NCBI RefSeq assembly: GCF_001403795.1
Contig: NZ_CXSU01000012.1
Coordinates: forward strand, 1,008,507-1,051,507
Direction: 5' to 3'
Length of the DNA stretch: 43,001 bases
DNA from: Jannaschia donghaensis
GTDB lineage: Bacteria; Pseudomonadota; Alphaproteobacteria; Rhodobacterales; Rhodobacteraceae
Made by a program: the position numbers and the translations under genes. The notes beneath the pieces were generated by a model that made no database searches, was not told where the DNA came from, and saw only the letters and a list, made by a program, of their open reading frames with translations. Positions 41,972 to 43,001 of this stretch are shown here, in pieces (position 1 is the first letter of the stretch; each line of letters opens with the position of its first letter).

Positions 41972-42279
41972 CCGTCGAGTGCCCCCTGAACCTGACCGTT
42001 GAACCCGAACGCCCGGCGGTCGCCCGACAATGGCACCAGCGCCACGCGCCGCGTTTGACCCGGCTCGAACCGGATCGCGGTGCCCGACGCGATGTCCAGC
42101 CGCTGGCCCCGCGCCGCGTCGCGGTCGAAGTCGAGCGCCGCGTTCGTTTCGGCGAAATGATAGTGGCTGCCGACCTGCACCGGGCGATCGCCGGTGTTCG
42201 ACACCTCCAACGTCACGGCCTCGGCCCCGTCGTTCAAGGTGATATCGCCGTCCCGCGTCAGGACTTCGCCGGGGATCAT
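41968..42279 (-). CDS. ureB: Urease beta subunit
   Basis: 103 residues, the usual size of a separate beta subunit. [41 protein letters not shown]-like core, [16 protein letters not shown] and [18 protein letters not shown] are the family blocks. It forms the (alpha beta gamma)3 trimer with UreA and UreC. The ATG at 42279 overlaps the ureA stop (ATGA), and its own stop overlaps the next gene. Confidence 0.97.
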   Translation of the reverse strand: MIPGEVLTRDGDITLNDGAEAVTLEVSNTGDRPVQVGSHYHFAETNAALDFDRDAARGQRLDIASGTAIRFEPGQTRRVALVPLSGDRRAFGFNGQVQGALDG

Positions 42280-42596
42280 TCCGCCGCCTCCGGCATGCGG
42301 ATCGGGTGATGCACGGTGACCAGCTTCGTTCCATCGGGGAACGTCGCCTCGACCTGCACATCGTGGATCATCGACGGCACGCCGTCCATGCATTGATCGG
42401 CGGTGATGACATGGGCCCCGGCCTGCATCAGATCGGACACCGACCGCCCGTCGCGCGCCCCCTCGACCACGAAATCGGTGATCAGCGCGATGGCCTCGGG
42501 GTGGTTGAGTTTGCAGCCCCGTTCCAGGCGCCCCCGCGCCACCATCGCGGCCATACTGACCAGCAGTTTGTCTTTCTCACGCGGGGTCAGGTTCAT
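42276..42596 (-). CDS. ureA: Urease gamma subunit
   Basis: 106 residues. [68 protein letters not shown] and a [24 protein letters not shown] ending are all typical of UreA. The ATG at 42596 is the family start; AGGATTTTGCG precedes it. It follows ureD by 10 bp and is coupled to ureB by ATGA. Confidence 0.97.
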   Translation of the reverse strand: MNLTPREKDKLLVSMAAMVARGRLERGCKLNHPEAIALITDFVVEGARDGRSVSDLMQAGAHVITADQCMDGVPSMIHDVQVEATFPDGTKLVTVHHPIRMPEAAE

Positions 42597-42606
42597 CGCA
42601 AAATCC

Positions 42607-43001
42607 TCAGGGTTCGGCCGATCGATCGGATTGCCAGACACGGGGAATATCCGCGCCCCGCAGCGCGACGATGGCCGATATCACGACCCTGCGCAACGCC
42701 GCCGGGTCGGGCGACATGCAGCGCACGATCAGCCGACCGTCCCATCCGCTCGTCTCCTGCCGCACACCCGTCGCAACCGGATCGCAGGGGTGCACCGCCG
42801 CGCCCGCATCCTCTGCCCCCGGCCCCGTCAGAACGATCGTCGCAAAAGCCCGCCCATCGCCCAATGCCATCGCGCTTTCGAACGTGGCCGGGCCCAGCAT
42901 CAGATGTTCGATGTGCAGCGGCACGCCGTCCCGCCGGATGGTGCGGCGGTCGTCCAGGCGCGCGCGCGTCACCGTCTCACCGTGGGCGGCCCGCCCCAGG
43001 A
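42607..43001 (-). CDS. ureD: Urease accessory protein UreD, C-terminal part (cut by window edge)
   Basis: The last 130 or so codons; the frame stays open to the window end and reads [15 protein letters not shown] before the first possible GTG, so the start lies outside. The LGRAAHGE and [14 protein letters not shown] segments and the C-terminal [13 protein letters not shown] block fit UreD, the scaffold that binds apo-urease first and recruits UreF and UreG. The gene heads the urease operon as seen here. Confidence 0.9.
   Translation of the reverse strand, partial: LGRAAHGETVTRARLDDRRTIRRDGVPLHIEHLMLGPATFESAMALGDGRAFATIVLTGPGAEDAGAAVHPCDPVATGVRQETSGWDGRLIVRCMSPDPAALRRVVISAIVALRGADIPRVWQSDRSAEP

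Noticed and set aside
1-43001. CRISPR arrays, insertion sequences or replication origin
   Set aside because: No regularly spaced repeats, transposase genes or clustered DnaA-box-like sites were noticed while reading; subtle cases would need a computed search.

Overview
The window reads as chromosomal DNA of a marine alphaproteobacterium of the Rhodobacterales (Roseobacter group). The basis is high GC throughout, densely packed genes with ATGA and GTGA stop/start overlaps, a DMSP demethylase next to an acryloyl-CoA reductase, a two-piece (circularly permuted) alphaproteobacterial tmRNA, and several small families typical of this order (DUF4169, SspB-alpha, YtoQ, DUF4345). No prophage, insertion sequence, CRISPR array or plasmid function was seen. 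The species cannot be named from the sequence alone.

Layout. 1-101 is the 5' end of a DNA photolyase gene. 213-4181 is a five-gene minus-strand operon (DUF2182, DUF1326, DinB-like, dmdA, acuI) for DMSP demethylation and acryloyl-CoA reduction. It is divergent from a GntR/FadR-type regulator and an orphan PotD-like binding protein, and the 89-bp spacer carries a duplicated 14-bp operator-like repeat. 6162-9429 holds a small DUF4345 membrane protein, the split tmRNA gene ssrA with tag ANNNSAPVAVAA, the ClpXP adaptor sspB, fumC and two small genes. 9464-11192 is aroK-aroB (minus). 11243-16935 runs rightward with a small membrane protein, a large secreted protein, xerD, ytoQ, a CorC/HlyC-type protein and two envelope proteins. 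16911-20308 (minus) is a molybdenum hydroxylase large subunit coupled to a DUF2235 hydrolase. 20516-24585 is valS and a glycosyltransferase-like gene. 24595-25949 (minus) is an ArsR-SRPBCC fusion regulator with a HEXXH peptidase. 26146-28334 is clpP, clpX and a clear terminator. 28381-34610 carries a cryptochrome-like protein with an unusual domain order, then SPOR lipoprotein, dacA, tmk, holB and tatD. 34607-35723 is a VOC protein and a WYL-type regulator. 35810-43001 is a urease cluster (ureD, A, B, C, E, F, G on the minus strand; ureD cut by the window edge) interleaved with five non-urease genes.

How the genes fit together. Three systems stand out. (1) DMSP demethylation, plausibly controlled by the adjacent GntR protein. 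(2) Ribosome rescue and degradation of tagged proteins: tmRNA and its SspB adaptor are neighbours, and ClpP and ClpX lie about 19 kb away. (3) Urea hydrolysis, in which the structural and maturation genes are interleaved with a Tat-exported cyclase-family hydrolase, an LprI-like protein, a small helical protein, a carboxymuconolactone-decarboxylase-like protein and a lower-GC gene of HEPN-like appearance. The most unusual items are the last gene (37893-38507), which seems inserted between ureC and ureE, and the cryptochrome-like protein at 28381-29598, whose FAD-binding domain comes first.
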